Shown here: piece by piece, positions 27,702 to 37,110 of the stretch
Layout: each line of letters opens with the position of its first letter
Position numbering within the stretch: the stretch's first letter is position 1
NCBI GenBank assembly: GCA_027365775.1
Contig: DAHXLX010000001.1
Location: 1-64,000 of the forward strand
Direction of reading: 5' to 3'
Source of the DNA: Candidatus Saccharimonadota bacterium
Lineage (GTDB): Bacteria; Patescibacteriota; Saccharimonadia; Saccharimonadales; UBA4665
Length of the DNA stretch: 64,000 bases
Program-made: the position numbers and the translations under genes
The notes under the pieces: model-generated
Told to the model about the DNA's origin: nothing
What the model saw: the letters and a program-made list of their open reading frames with translations, nothing else
The model's database searches: none

Positions 27702-28381
27702 TCACGATATGAATGACCAATGCCCAGTTTGTCCAAACTGGCTTCGATTAAACTGTCAAACTGTCTTATAATCTGTTCGTCAGCTACTTTCCAGTCAAGT
27801 TCGAGATAGTCGGTAATTGGCGGATCACGTCGATGGTTGTTATCGTCTAATGCATGGCTAAAGTAACGGATAATTTCCGCCCCTCTATCTCGATGAATAA
27901 AACCAAACTGTGCGCTATGTTTAGCCACTAGCGGATTTGACAAACTATCGTCTATACAGAGTGAGGTGACGTCAAATGACTCGGCGGTTTCGATGCTTGA
28001 AAACAACTTGTCCGGTTCATCTGGCTGAATCAGATGGAACACTGCCGTGCGACCGATATTGTGCCAATTTCTTTTGAATTTGGCGTCGGCTTCGATCACG
28101 AAATAACTGCCGAAGCTCTTGCTAAGATAATCTGACCAGATTGAAATCCGCCATTTGTCAAAAGCGCTTTTATCGGTACCGCCCATATACGAGTCAACAC
28201 CCAAAGTATGCCAGCCGAAGTCATTTAATGTCGTTTCGGCGTACCCGAGCATTCTTCTTTGAACTTGCTTCAGTGGCAGTGCGACGTCCTTGATAGTCTC
28301 AATCATAGTTAACGTAATAATACTGCGCATTACAGGATTAACAAAGACCCGTTCGCAACTGATCATATTATTAATATTCAC
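27692..28381 (-). CDS. Hypothetical protein (229 aa)
   Basis: I do not recognise this soluble protein. The likely true start may be an internal Met (for example at MRSIITLTMIETIKDVALPL, residue 18), since the first 17 residues are weakly protein-like. The C-terminal half is rich in Asp and aromatic residues (YLELDWKVADEQIIRQFDSL). It is the last gene of a minus-strand run that includes the Nudix protein and the ABC transporter. Base composition fits the chromosome rather than the adjacent island. Confidence 0.55.
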   Translation of the reverse strand: MNINNMISCERVFVNPVMRSIITLTMIETIKDVALPLKQVQRRMLGYAETTLNDFGWHTLGVDSYMGGTDKSAFDKWRISIWSDYLSKSFGSYFVIEADAKFKRNWHNIGRTAVFHLIQPDEPDKLFSSIETAESFDVTSLCIDDSLSNPLVAKHSAQFGFIHRDRGAEIIRYFSHALDDNNHRRDPPITDYLELDWKVADEQIIRQFDSLIEASLDKLGIGHSYRDVR

Positions 28382-28485
28382 TATGGTTATGCTCGAACCG
28401 GAATTAAAGAATAAGCCGGCGATAAACAGTAAAGCCTATCATAACCAGAAGGGTGAACGGCATTTTGACAAATCAAAAAGTTTGT

Positions 28486-28980
28486 CTAATGTGCCCTATC
28501 TGTCAGTGTTTTTAGTTTTTTTGCAATCATCAGCATGTCCGCCGATGCATTATTTTCATTCAAATCCTCTAGCTTAACCCAGCGGGCATCGGTAATCTCC
28601 AAGCCACGAATGACAAAATGATCAATCTGGGCAGTGGTTACAAAGACCGAATAATAAAAGTTATAGCCATGCGTTTGCCATTTACCGTTTAGAAGGAGCC
28701 GTAAATCATTTTTGGTCAAGCGCAGATTAAGCTCTTCTTCTACTTCTCTAAGTACCGCAGCTTCAGCCGACTCCAGCTTGCTTAAGCCGCCACCCGGTAA
28801 CGCCCACTTGCCATCACTAAGCCAGTTCTTAAGCAGTAATACATCCTTGTCTTTAAGCACTACCAAATAGGCACGTTTTGTCCGTCGAAAATAAATGCGC
28901 AACAGTGGCCTTGTCACGAAGTCAAGCAGCCTGCCGACAAACCCATAAGCAACATGCAATTTATTGCGGATTGGTTTCAC
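28486..28980 (-). CDS. Nudix hydrolase
   Basis: A 164-residue protein with a complete Nudix box: GGGLSKLESAEAAVLREVEE followed by EL, matching Gx5Ex7REUxEExxU. It should hydrolyse a nucleoside diphosphate linked to another moiety. The N-terminal 30 residues carry a hydrophobic and basic stretch (RLLDFVTRPLLRIYFRRTKR), perhaps for membrane contact. The substrate cannot be inferred. It lies in a close minus-strand series with 28994-29425. Confidence 0.9.
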   Translation of the reverse strand: MKPIRNKLHVAYGFVGRLLDFVTRPLLRIYFRRTKRAYLVVLKDKDVLLLKNWLSDGKWALPGGGLSKLESAEAAVLREVEEELNLRLTKNDLRLLLNGKWQTHGYNFYYSVFVTTAQIDHFVIRGLEITDARWVKLEDLNENNASADMLMIAKKLKTLTDRAH

Positions 28981-28993
28981 CTAGTTAAGTATA

Positions 28994-29425
28994 CTAATCA
29001 GTGAAACTGGTATTGACCAATATAACGGCAGCATCCTGATCTTTAAGATATCTAAGCAATACAATGTAGCCTTCTTTTATTTGACTGGCTGTAGCCGGAC
29101 TCCCATCAAGACTGATCAGAGTTTTTGGCGTAATCTTAAATTGTTGGTCGGTGCCTGTACGTTCGTTATCTACGGTTATTGAGCTGCTGCTAATGTAAAC
29201 TACCATGCCTATGGCAAAGTGCCTATTGACCGTCGAATCCTGTGTTGCTCTGGAAAATTTAACCTTGGTATGCTCAAATATCGTGCCCGCATAAAAGCTG
29301 GCGGCAATCAGCACTATCAGCAATACACCCATTAACAGGGTGCTGATCTTAACACTGACACTACGTGTCAGGCGCGAAGAGCTGACCGATACCGGCACCG
29401 GTTTATCATTCTTAATTGCAGACAT
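28994..29425 (-). CDS. Single-pass membrane protein, function unknown
   Basis: The 143-residue protein has one membrane helix at about residues 31-50 (LLMGVLLIVLIAASFYAGTI) and an extracytoplasmic beta-rich part (MVVYISSSSITVDNERTGTD, ILVNTSF) that resembles DUF5666-type OB-like domains. It follows the MacB-type ABC genes and may be an accessory protein of that transporter, by position only. Confidence 0.55.
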   Translation of the reverse strand: MSAIKNDKPVPVSVSSSRLTRSVSVKISTLLMGVLLIVLIAASFYAGTIFEHTKVKFSRATQDSTVNRHFAIGMVVYISSSSITVDNERTGTDQQFKITPKTLISLDGSPATASQIKEGYIVLLRYLKDQDAAVILVNTSFTD

Positions 29426-29465
29426 TGTTTAACTCCACATTATAACTTCTAACACAGTTCAAAGC

Positions 29466-30137
29466 TCATTTATCAGTAATTCTACCATCCACCAGCTTGA
29501 ATGACCGGTCGGTCTTGCCAGCGATTTCCAAGTCATGAGTGACAGTTATGATAGTTGTCTTTTCCTTTTTTGACAGGTCATGCAACAGCCTAAAGATCAG
29601 CCTGCCGGTTTCGCTGTCAAGATTTCCGGTTGGCTCATCAGCGAGAATGTATTTCGGTTTGTTTGCTAAAGCCCGGGCAATCGCAACCCGTTGCTGCTGA
29701 CCACCGCTTAGCCGTCCAGGTTTGCGTTTTGCCTGATCATCACTTAAGCCGACTTCTTCCAGCAATAATTTTGCCCGTTTTAGCCTGTCTGATTTTGGTA
29801 GACCGATAAATTCCATCGGCAGCATGACATTCTCAATCGCATTTAGATTAGGCACGAGATTATAGTTTTGGAACACGAAACCAATCGTTCTAGCCCGGTA
29901 GTCGTTAAGCTGGACATCGTTGATTGCAGTTATGTCTTGTCCGTCAACAATTATTTTGCCGGAAGACGGACGGTCCAGCGCACCGAGCAGACTGAGCAAT
30001 GAGGTCTTACCGCTACCGCTCTTACCGATTATAGATACGAACTGGCCGTCAGGTACGGTCATGCTCACCCCGTCAACGGCGGTCACGATTGTGTCGCCGG
30101 ATTTAAATTGCCGTTTCAAGTTCACTACTTTCAGCAT
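29466..30137 (-). CDS. ABC transporter ATP-binding protein (LolD/MacB type)
   Basis: A 223-residue ATPase with Walker [12 protein letters not shown]-loop [12 protein letters not shown], signature [15 protein letters not shown], Walker [13 protein letters not shown] and H-loop THD. The sequence type is that of MacB/LolD/BceA ATPases. Its stop-start junction with the permease gene overlaps by one base, so the two form one transporter. Upstream on the same strand lie a response regulator and a histidine kinase. Confidence 0.94.
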   Translation of the reverse strand: MLKVVNLKRQFKSGDTIVTAVDGVSMTVPDGQFVSIIGKSGSGKTSLLSLLGALDRPSSGKIIVDGQDITAINDVQLNDYRARTIGFVFQNYNLVPNLNAIENVMLPMEFIGLPKSDRLKRAKLLLEEVGLSDDQAKRKPGRLSGGQQQRVAIARALANKPKYILADEPTGNLDSETGRLIFRLLHDLSKKEKTTIITVTHDLEIAGKTDRSFKLVDGRITDK

Positions 30138-31537
30138 TATTCGGCTCTTATGACCTCCGAGGGCCTAATTTTAGTAATTATAAACGCCGTCAAGGCGCTA
30201 CCAACTAGCGCTATAACAACCGCCGCCGCCAACCCGTATCCGATTAGATTAAAACCAACCACCGCGTGTATATTAGATATGCCCCGGTGCAAGCCGCCTA
30301 AAACTCCGCCGCCAAAATGTCTGGTAATAACCGGTCCGGCGCCAAATCGATTGCCGATGCTAGTCTGGTTAGTGGTGGCGTTACTGACAAGCATATCTGT
30401 TAGAGGCGTACTGGCTACGGCCCCAATAATTATGCCTATAATCGCCGCTGAAACGGTCAGGGTCAAAGCTTCGACCATAAATTGAGCGGCTATACGTAAA
30501 TTGCCTGAACCAATGGCCTTAATCACACCAATTTCCTTACGCCGTTCACGTACGATCATGACCATGACCATGAGAATGATTATGCTGGCAGCAACAATCG
30601 CTCCGATAAGACTGTATAGAGCAACTTTGCTGACACTGTTAAGTGGCTGAATAGCCAGGTTTGCCGCATCGGTTGAGCTGGTAACGTTTGCCGAGGAACC
30701 AAGTGCTTTCTGAATGGCGGCAGTTGTACTGCTTAAGTTGTCGATCGAATCGACTTTGGCTACCGCCAATGTGACATCGCCGGCCTGACCGCTTAATCTT
30801 TGTTCGGTTGGCAGACTGACCACCACGACGTTATTGGTGCCACCACTACTACTGGCAAATATACCGACGACGGTTAGTTGTGTGCTATAGGCCGTAAACG
30901 TCGATCCAAGCTTGAGGTTATTGACTTGAGCCATTTTTTGACTAACCATCGCATCGTTGTTATCGCTGTTGCCGTTTAAGAACTTGCCGCTTACCAGCGT
31001 GGCAACGTTGCCGTTAGCGGTATTAAGTTGAACCGGATCGTTGGTGCCGACGATTACAATCGGCAAGCTGAAGTTAGGCGGTAGCTGGAAACCGGACCCG
31101 CCCGAAACGAATAGGCGATTACCGCCGCGGTTCAATCGTCTGGATAACTTGACCGGGGATTTTAAACTTGTCTGGTTGGTGTTTGTCGAGTTTGATTGCC
31201 CAATAAAATTACGGGGCGAGGATACGGTGCCGATTGTCGTTAACCGGTCGGTCAGCGTTTCGATTAATCCGGTAACATGGGGCAACTTACTGACTACGTT
31301 TAGCTGACTAGTGGTCAACGAGTTGTTGGCGGCACTGAAGCTGTTGAAACCAGCCGGTTGAATAGTCACCGTATTACCAATCGAGGCTTTGGTTGTTTGA
31401 ATTTTATCCTGAACCGTTTGGCGGGCGATAAGCATAACCATACACAGACCAATGCTCAAACCAAGAATTACAATAATCGCCACTGTCCTGGTGACATTGC
31501 GGAAGGCGTTGCGGACTCCACGGCTAAACCAGTTCAA
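30137..31537 (-). CDS. ABC transporter permease (MacB/FtsX-like)
   Basis: The 466-residue permease has an N-terminal helix (about 17-40), a large extracytoplasmic MacB-type periplasmic core domain, and three C-terminal helices (about 305-330, 350-385 and 430-455) with the FtsX-like pattern VRERRKEIGVIKAIGSGN. Such mechanotransmission transporters export or sense antimicrobial peptides or shape the envelope. Pairing with a two-component system recalls Bce-type detoxification modules. Confidence 0.9.
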   Translation of the reverse strand: MNWFSRGVRNAFRNVTRTVAIIVILGLSIGLCMVMLIARQTVQDKIQTTKASIGNTVTIQPAGFNSFSAANNSLTTSQLNVVSKLPHVTGLIETLTDRLTTIGTVSSPRNFIGQSNSTNTNQTSLKSPVKLSRRLNRGGNRLFVSGGSGFQLPPNFSLPIVIVGTNDPVQLNTANGNVATLVSGKFLNGNSDNNDAMVSQKMAQVNNLKLGSTFTAYSTQLTVVGIFASSSGGTNNVVVVSLPTEQRLSGQAGDVTLAVAKVDSIDNLSSTTAAIQKALGSSANVTSSTDAANLAIQPLNSVSKVALYSLIGAIVAASIIILMVMVMIVRERRKEIGVIKAIGSGNLRIAAQFMVEALTLTVSAAIIGIIIGAVASTPLTDMLVSNATTNQTSIGNRFGAGPVITRHFGGGVLGGLHRGISNIHAVVGFNLIGYGLAAAVVIALVGSALTAFIITKIRPSEVIRAE

Positions 31538-31598
31538 AAATGTATCCTCGTTACGGGTTAACTATTGGGAATCTAGCACAGTATTACTTAGAGTCTGC

Positions 31599-32360
31599 TT
31601 AAGCTGGTTTATATATTGGAACGGAGATGGTAAAAACCGTTCCTCGACCGTAAACCGATCTGGCACTGACAGTGCCATCAAAATTTTCTTCTATGTTCTG
31701 TTTTACCACCGACAACCCGATACCGATGCCCCGATCAACCCGGCTCTTAGTACTATAAAACGGTTTAAATATGTGCTCCAGATCTGACTTGGCTATCCCT
31801 TTCCCGTTATCGATAACTGAAATTACCGCATCATTGGCTTGCTGGTCGACGATTATCCGAACTATTTTTGATGCCGTAGCCGTAGAGTCATATGCCTCAA
31901 TCGCATTACTGACCAGATTTGCCAATGCCTGCTGAAATTTAACATAATCGCCGTACAGCCGGATTCTACCGATTGTATTGACGAGCAATTTGACACCGGC
32001 CCGTTCAGCGCGTCCGTTAAGCAAGTCCTTGACTTCATGAATGGCCACCGTCAACGAGAAGTCAGCTTTGGGCTGTTCGCCCTTAAGTTGATTCCGGGCA
32101 ACGGCAACATATTTCTCCAGCTGGCGGACGTTCCGACGAGCCTGCTGTAACAGTTCGTTGCCATGATAATCACTTTCCATTTCATCAAGTATGATTGCCG
32201 CTGATGTCAGCGGTGTGCTTATCTCGTGGATTAAGCCGGCACTCACCCGGCCGAATTCGGCAAACCGTTGCAATTCCAGCTCCTGTTTGCGCCGAACCCG
32301 TATTAATAACACCGTCCGACGCAATGTTTCCTCTTTTAGCCAGTCGGTGAACATAATCAT
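31599..32360 (-). CDS. Soluble sensor histidine kinase
   Basis: This 253-residue kinase has the H-box GLIHEISTPLTSA (phospho-acceptor His near residue 44), N-box ANLVSNAIEAYD, G1 VIDNGKGI and G2 RGIGIGLSVVKQN. It has no membrane helix and only about 40 residues before the H-box, so it cannot sense signals across the membrane alone. It may be controlled through the adjacent ABC permease or by a cytoplasmic cue. It follows its response regulator with a 14-base gap. Confidence 0.9.
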   Translation of the reverse strand: MIMFTDWLKEETLRRTVLLIRVRRKQELELQRFAEFGRVSAGLIHEISTPLTSAAIILDEMESDYHGNELLQQARRNVRQLEKYVAVARNQLKGEQPKADFSLTVAIHEVKDLLNGRAERAGVKLLVNTIGRIRLYGDYVKFQQALANLVSNAIEAYDSTATASKIVRIIVDQQANDAVISVIDNGKGIAKSDLEHIFKPFYSTKSRVDRGIGIGLSVVKQNIEENFDGTVSARSVYGRGTVFTISVPIYKPA

Positions 32361-32374
32361 CGCCGGCTAGCCCT

Positions 32375-33076
32375 CTAATCCACCCTTACCCTTGGCTTGG
32401 CTACATCCAGAACATATCCCAGGCCATGCACTGTCCGGATAAGTTGCCGTTTTTGTCCTCGGTCGATTTTGTCCCTCAGGCTTTTGATGTGCACATCGAT
32501 AGCATTGGTCCGTAACCGGGTGTCCCGACCCCAAACGGTATCCATTAGGTAAGTTCTAGTGAGTACCGTACCGGCATTACAGAGAAGGCATTCAAGCAAA
32601 GCAAACTCTTTTCTCCTTAGATCGATCGCCACACCGTCCCTTATAACCTGTCTGGTGCGAGGTTCAAGCACCAAATCATCAACAACCAATGCCGAGCGTA
32701 TCGGATATACCGTTTGCCTGAGCAACACCGTAATCCTGGCCTTTAGTTCTGCCAGGCTGAACGGCTTGGTTACATAATCGTTAGCCCCGTTCTCAAAAGC
32801 GTCGATCTTGCAGGCTAAACTCGACTCACCGCTAAGTACCAGGATTGGCGTATTGGCGCCGTTGTCTCTTAGTCGACGCATAACTTTAATCCCCGGATGA
32901 TCAGGTAAATTGAGATCTAGGATTATCAGGTTAATAGGCAAGGATTCGGCTTTTTTGATTCCGGATACGGCGGTCTTGGCAGTATCGACTTTATAGGTAT
33001 GGCTGAGCGCACGGTACAAGGCCAGGGTCAAACTGAGGTCGTCTTCTATAACCAACAGCCGTTTCATTTGTGCCAT
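32375..33076 (-). CDS. OmpR-family response regulator
   Basis: The 233-residue protein has a receiver domain (acidic EDDLSL, phospho-acceptor Asp in LIILDLNLPDH, Thr/Ser in LVLSGES, Lys in VTKPF) and a winged-helix DNA-binding domain with the OmpR ending (TNAIDVHIKSLRDKID, IRTVHGLGYVLD). It is the first gene of a minus-strand run including the kinase and the MacB-type ABC genes, and probably regulates them. Confidence 0.95.
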   Translation of the reverse strand: MAQMKRLLVIEDDLSLTLALYRALSHTYKVDTAKTAVSGIKKAESLPINLIILDLNLPDHPGIKVMRRLRDNGANTPILVLSGESSLACKIDAFENGANDYVTKPFSLAELKARITVLLRQTVYPIRSALVVDDLVLEPRTRQVIRDGVAIDLRRKEFALLECLLCNAGTVLTRTYLMDTVWGRDTRLRTNAIDVHIKSLRDKIDRGQKRQLIRTVHGLGYVLDVAKPRVRVD

Positions 33077-33603
33077 AGCTACCTACCCACAGGCATTTAT
33101 TCGGATATGCCCTTATCCCGCCACCCGTTGAGCGAGAGAGTACAATAATGTTTATTATATTGCAAGTACTTTTTATAGTAGTTTTATTCAGACGACTCGG
33201 CTTTGCAAGCAATAACTACACCGCCTTTGGAGATATCTGAACAGAGGTCAACCGCTTAGCCCAGGCACTGCCGTAGTGATCTTAAAACCCATGATTTACA
33301 GCTTAAATTTTTATTAACTACTTCAGTTTTCTTTCCCTGGCCGATAGGCCAGTTTATAAAACGTTTTTTTAAGTTATTGGTTTTACGGGCAACTGAAACT
33401 AATCGCATCCTAATCGAGTGTGCTCAATTTAATTACTGACAAGGACAAAAACAGCACCATGATCGACGGCCCACCCGATAACAATTGACAATCGGATTAA
33501 GTAGAAAAATCGGCCTTATGGCAGAAGGCCGGCAGCGGTTTCGACACCTAAGTCGACTGACTGTGCCACCCGATTTACATACTGCGTCAATCTGACAATA
33601 AGA
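33077..33603. other. Intergenic region with two hairpins, no gene seen
   Basis: This gap of about 530 bases separates the divergent response-regulator and NrtR-like genes. It contains a tight hairpin CTGGCC-GATA-GGCCAG (33337-33352) followed within 20 bases by a seven-T run, and a second hairpin CGGCCTT...AAGGCCG (33511-33531). No protein or recognised RNA is visible. The second hairpin, 85 bases before the NrtR-like gene, could be an operator. Confidence 0.4.
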
Positions 33604-33609
33604 TATAAT
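33604..33609 (+). promoter_or_regulatory. -10 box six bases before the NrtR-like start codon
   Basis: A perfect TATAAT stands six bases before ATG 33616, with no Shine-Dalgarno sequence. This predicts a leaderless message. The -35 region is weak, as in an activated or repressed promoter. Confidence 0.55.
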
Positions 33610-33615
33610 TTAGCT

Positions 33616-34290
33616 ATGGCCAAAGAGACTTATGTGCCACCAACTCTGACCGTAGATAGTGTCATTTTCCAGTTAACAAATGACAAATTGATGGTACTGT
33701 TAATCAAACGGGCCAACGAACCGTTCAAGAATAGTTGGGCTCTCCCCGGGGGATATATCGCCGCCGGTGAAACTACCACCGAAGCTATGGATCGCGTCCT
33801 TAAAAACAAAGCCGGCCTGAATAGCAAAAACTTGGGACTAATTGAGCAGCTGTACACTTTTGACACTATAGCTAGAGATCCGAGAGGACCCGCTGTCGCT
33901 GTAACTTATATGGGGCTCGGCCGGAATTTAGCCGAATCAGACGACAAGACTCAGCATCCGACGTTCTTTCCGGTTACTGACCTGCCTAAACTGGCTTATG
34001 ATCACAAGGATATAATTGCTTATGCACACGAACGATTAAAGTCCAAGCTAACATACACCAACGCAATTTTTGCCTTGCTTGAACTAAAGTTTTCTTTGTC
34101 AGAATTACAAACCGCATACGAAGCGGTGCTTGACCGGTCGTTAGATAAACGCAATTTCCGTAAAAAGTTTTTATCTCTGGGGTTAATACAGCCAACCAAC
34201 GAATATCGTCAAGACGGAGCCCATCGTCCGGCACGACTATATCGGTTTCACCACCCGGGGCTGCAAACCCTTACCAGAAGTTTTGATTAA
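33616..34290 (+). CDS. NrtR-like regulator: degenerate Nudix domain plus winged helix
   Basis: Residues 1-145 form a Nudix domain (NSWALPGGYIAAGETTTEAM), but the catalytic REUxEE is replaced by DRVLKNKAGL, so hydrolysis is unlikely. Residues 150-224 match the winged-helix domain of NrtR-type regulators (FSLSELQTAYEAVLDRSLDK, RNFRKKFLSLGLI, RPARLYRF). NrtR proteins sense ADP-ribose and repress NAD-related genes. A nadD gene occurs at 56472-57059, but no operator link is shown. An active ADP-ribose pyrophosphatase is less likely. Confidence 0.82.
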   Translation: MAKETYVPPTLTVDSVIFQLTNDKLMVLLIKRANEPFKNSWALPGGYIAAGETTTEAMDRVLKNKAGLNSKNLGLIEQLYTFDTIARDPRGPAVAVTYMGLGRNLAESDDKTQHPTFFPVTDLPKLAYDHKDIIAYAHERLKSKLTYTNAIFALLELKFSLSELQTAYEAVLDRSLDKRNFRKKFLSLGLIQPTNEYRQDGAHRPARLYRFHHPGLQTLTRSFD

Positions 34291-34680
34291 CAGCTAATAT
34301 TTATTAACTAAACAGCGGTTGGGTTTTGAGCTACACCAATAAAAGCCGCCTATCGCAACCTAAGATTGCGGAAGGCTGATTGTAATAAAACACCCTCGGG
34401 CATAATGGATAAACTAGGCAGCTGTTATAGCGACGAGTGAAATTCTAATACTTAACTGACCCGGATTTGGCGAACTACCGGTTCAATAACAGTAGGCAGG
34501 CGTTCCGGTTACCGAACTACCAGTTACAGCGTTTACCGGTTTTTATGACTTAAATATGGGTATCTTAAAAACTGCCGATTGCAATTGTGGCGGGGCCACT
34601 GAATGGCCGGATCGGCTCTAGCCTAGTTTCTTATCCGCAACCACAGCAAGCTGATTATATAAAAGGTTTGGATTACACTG
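34291..34680. other. Intergenic region, no gene seen
   Basis: These 390 bases hold a hairpin CGCAA...TTGCG near 34354-34370 and several imperfect repeats of a CTACCGGTT-like unit between about 34475 and 34545. I see no coding frame, promoter or known RNA. Confidence 0.4.
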
Positions 34681-35016
34681 TTGCTCGCTAAACACTTGCC
34701 CAAATTCCAGGACAAGGATTATTATCTAATCATAACCATGTTGTTGATCACCCATATAGTTCTCGCCTTATCAAGCCTCCCGCTAATGTTGGCAGCCGCC
34801 GCCAATGAGTATTTTTCTTTTACCAAAAATAAAATTCTTTTACCGGTTGCTTCGATTGTCGCATTTGTCGGCATGGTATCCACCGGAACTATTCTGGTTA
34901 TTTCGACCCACCAGGGTTTGACCGGCCCGTGCATAGAAGGCTTGGCTTACTTAAGTGCCATAGCTGTGGTATACGGTAGTGCCAGATTGATTGCTAAACA
35001 TTCATCAAGAGCCTAA
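34681..35016 (+). CDS. Hypothetical three-helix membrane protein
   Basis: A 111-residue frame from TTG 34681 encodes about three membrane helices (ITMLLITHIVLALSSLPLML, LLPVASIVAFVGMVSTGTIL, GLAYLSAIAVVYGSARLIA). An ATG at 34738 would give a shorter form starting MLLITHIV. No family is recognised and no ribosome binding site decides the start. Confidence 0.5.
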   Translation: MLAKHLPKFQDKDYYLIITMLLITHIVLALSSLPLMLAAAANEYFSFTKNKILLPVASIVAFVGMVSTGTILVISTHQGLTGPCIEGLAYLSAIAVVYGSARLIAKHSSRA

Positions 35017-35222
35017 GCTTTAATCTGTTTTAGAATAAAGTTATAGTTTATTAATCCCACGCCGGAAGTAACGTGGTTTTAAGCAAAAATTTGGTATTTT
35101 TTATGCAGCGAATGAATAGGCTCGCATGCCGGATCAAGGTTAATCGGTGCCAGCCCCGGTGATATAGTTTAGAGAAACTTCATTTGGAGGTAACGCCGCA
35201 ACCGGCAACTTATCGCTAAATC

Positions 35223-35576
35223 CTAGAACTTGACACCGTTGACAGAAGTAGTAAGCACTATATGGCTGCCCTCTAATCCGCCAGAACGAGCAATTAGTTC
35301 TGCTGTAGAGCCTTGATGATTGGGCGACTCGGCATATAACTGGACTACCACCTGCTCATAGCCGCCGGTACATACTTTGCCATATAGCGCATAACTACTG
35401 TGTTCAACTAGCGGCCCTTTGTCTTGTCCTCCCGATTCACCCGAAGACTCAAGTAGCTCATAACGGGAATTACACAAACTACCTAAAAAATATTTGCAAG
35501 CCTCGCCGAGACATGAAGCAGGCTTATAAATTGGCACTCTTTCGCCTAAGTCTTTTGCTTTCGCTCTACCAAACAT
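35223..35576 (-). CDS. Hypothetical soluble protein (117 aa)
   Basis: ATG 35576 is preceded by AAAGGAG at good spacing, so this start is preferred over one further upstream at 35615. The protein (MFGRAKAKDLGERVPIY...) has three Cys in the first half (ASCLGEACKYFLGSLC), perhaps a metal or disulfide site, and a Gly/Ser-rich middle. It stands alone between small intergenic gaps. I do not recognise it. Confidence 0.55.
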   Translation of the reverse strand: MFGRAKAKDLGERVPIYKPASCLGEACKYFLGSLCNSRYELLESSGESGGQDKGPLVEHSSYALYGKVCTGGYEQVVVQLYAESPNHQGSTAELIARSGGLEGSHIVLTTSVNGVKF

Positions 35577-35892
35577 AGCAATCTCCTTTAATAAATTAAT
35601 AGCTACCTTAAACATGCCGAATTGTTATTACAATTACGAATAACAATGTTCAGGACATACTGGAATCATATAGCTTCTTAGTCATTGTGGCCAACAACAA
35701 ACTTCCGCCGGGCTAATACGAACAACAATGTTATGGCTGGGCGTACTGATCTAAAAGTTGCCGGTCTTGATTCGATATCTTTTCAGATTCATCTAACGCA
35801 TTAAAATATGTCTGCTCGGTAATATAGCTTAATTTAGGAGCAGACAGACAAACAAGCTTATAGGATATACTTAGCCAATGAAACTGTGTGAT

Positions 35893-36910
35893 GTCTACCC
35901 AACCTCCTGGACACTTTTGAGCGGCACTGTTAAGGCACTAGCAGACACGTTGTTTTGTAGTTTTTCTGCTAGATAATCGCCCGGGGTTTTGCCCCCTAGA
36001 CTAATGTGTGGCCTGTCATGGTTATACTTCTTTCCCCATGCTTTTAGTAGCTGCATGCAGTGTTTAATTGACACGAATCGGTTAATGCCATAGAACTCTT
36101 CGTTATCTGTCCTATGACTTCGTTCGACCTTACCATTCTCCTCAGGATGCCTGACTTTGGTTTTGCGATGTTCAATGCCTAAGCCTTCCAGATGCCAACT
36201 AAAGGCTTCGCTAAACTCACTACCGTTGTCGGTCTGTATCTGATTTATGGCGAATCGTAAAAGCCTGCTTGACCTGGTTAACGAAGTCAGCAGCGTTAGT
36301 GACATTGTTATGGTCGTAGATACGTAAAACTCGGTACCTGGTGCAGTCGTCAATGGCCGTAAATTGGTAGTAACGTTTACCGGCAAAACTGGCTTTATCT
36401 AAGAACTTAACATTGACCTGAACCAGTTCGCCAGGATAGGCCTTGTCATAGCGCTGAGGATAACGCTGCCACTTGGTCTTGTACTTTAGTTTGTTTAAGT
36501 CGTACTCCTTGTATAGACGTCAGATGGTGTTTTTGGAAACGAACCAGCCATACTTCTGCCTGATGTACCAGGACATTCGAGCTGGGCCATAGTGACGTTT
36601 TAAGCGTAGCTCGATGATGGTGTCGCAGATATCTTTGGGCAGCCATCTTTGTATCTTATGCGGCCTTGAAGACTTACTTTTTAAGCCCTCAAGACCAAGA
36701 CTTAAGTAGCAGTTATACCACATGTAAAAGGTAGTTCGACTAATGCCGAAGTACCGGCAGGTTGGCGCTACTTTATTAGTTACTTGTTCGTAGTGCTGAA
36801 TCCAACGGAGCCTTAACCTAGCTTGTGAATCCAGCTTAATTGTCTGTTCCATATGCTCCTTTCTTTACTGCTATTTTGCCACAGCAAAGTGTAAAGGAGG
36901 TCGTGGGATT
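35893..36910 (-). mobile_element. IS481-like insertion sequence, copy B (defective)
   Basis: This is a homologue of the element at 22401-23432, about 1,020 bases long. The left end reads TCTACCCAACCTCCTGGACA; the right end, on the minus strand, reads TCCCACGACCTCCTTTACAC. The internal transposase carries different lesions from copy A, so the two decayed independently. Borders are approximate to a few bases. Confidence 0.8.
35895..36852 (-). pseudogene. IS481-like transposase, copy B
   Basis: The reading frame starts MEQTIKLDSQARLRLRWIQH with a good helix-turn-helix (YFGISRTTFYMWYNCY) and ends KSVQEVG. It is broken by a TGA at 36520-36522 where copy A has TGG (Trp), and by one extra T near 36255-36262. 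The DDE residues (TAIDD, TDNGSEF, NGKVERSHRT) are otherwise kept. TGA as Trp was considered and set aside because the frameshift also exists and TGA ends intact genes here. Confidence 0.85.
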
Positions 36911-37110
36911 GTATACACACTTAAGTTTGCAGTACAGAACACCACAAGAAATGTTGCAAAGCTCCTGAGTTCTATACGAAGGATAGACCTACTTGATCTA
37001 CTGTGTGTTAATTATGATAACGACCACACAGCCGGTATGACTAATTAACGCCTTTGGAAATTTTAGAAAATTATCATCCTCTGTTAAATATAACAGAGGT
37101 AGATGTACTA

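Noticed and set aside
34475-34545. Repeated CTACCGGTT-like units as an iteron-type origin
   Set aside because: The units are imperfect, few and unevenly spaced, and no replication gene is near.
36520-36522. TGA in place of Trp in IS copy B, suggesting TGA recoding
   Set aside because: TGA ends intact genes here (for example at 57060 and 63895), and this transposase also has a frameshift, so decay explains it.
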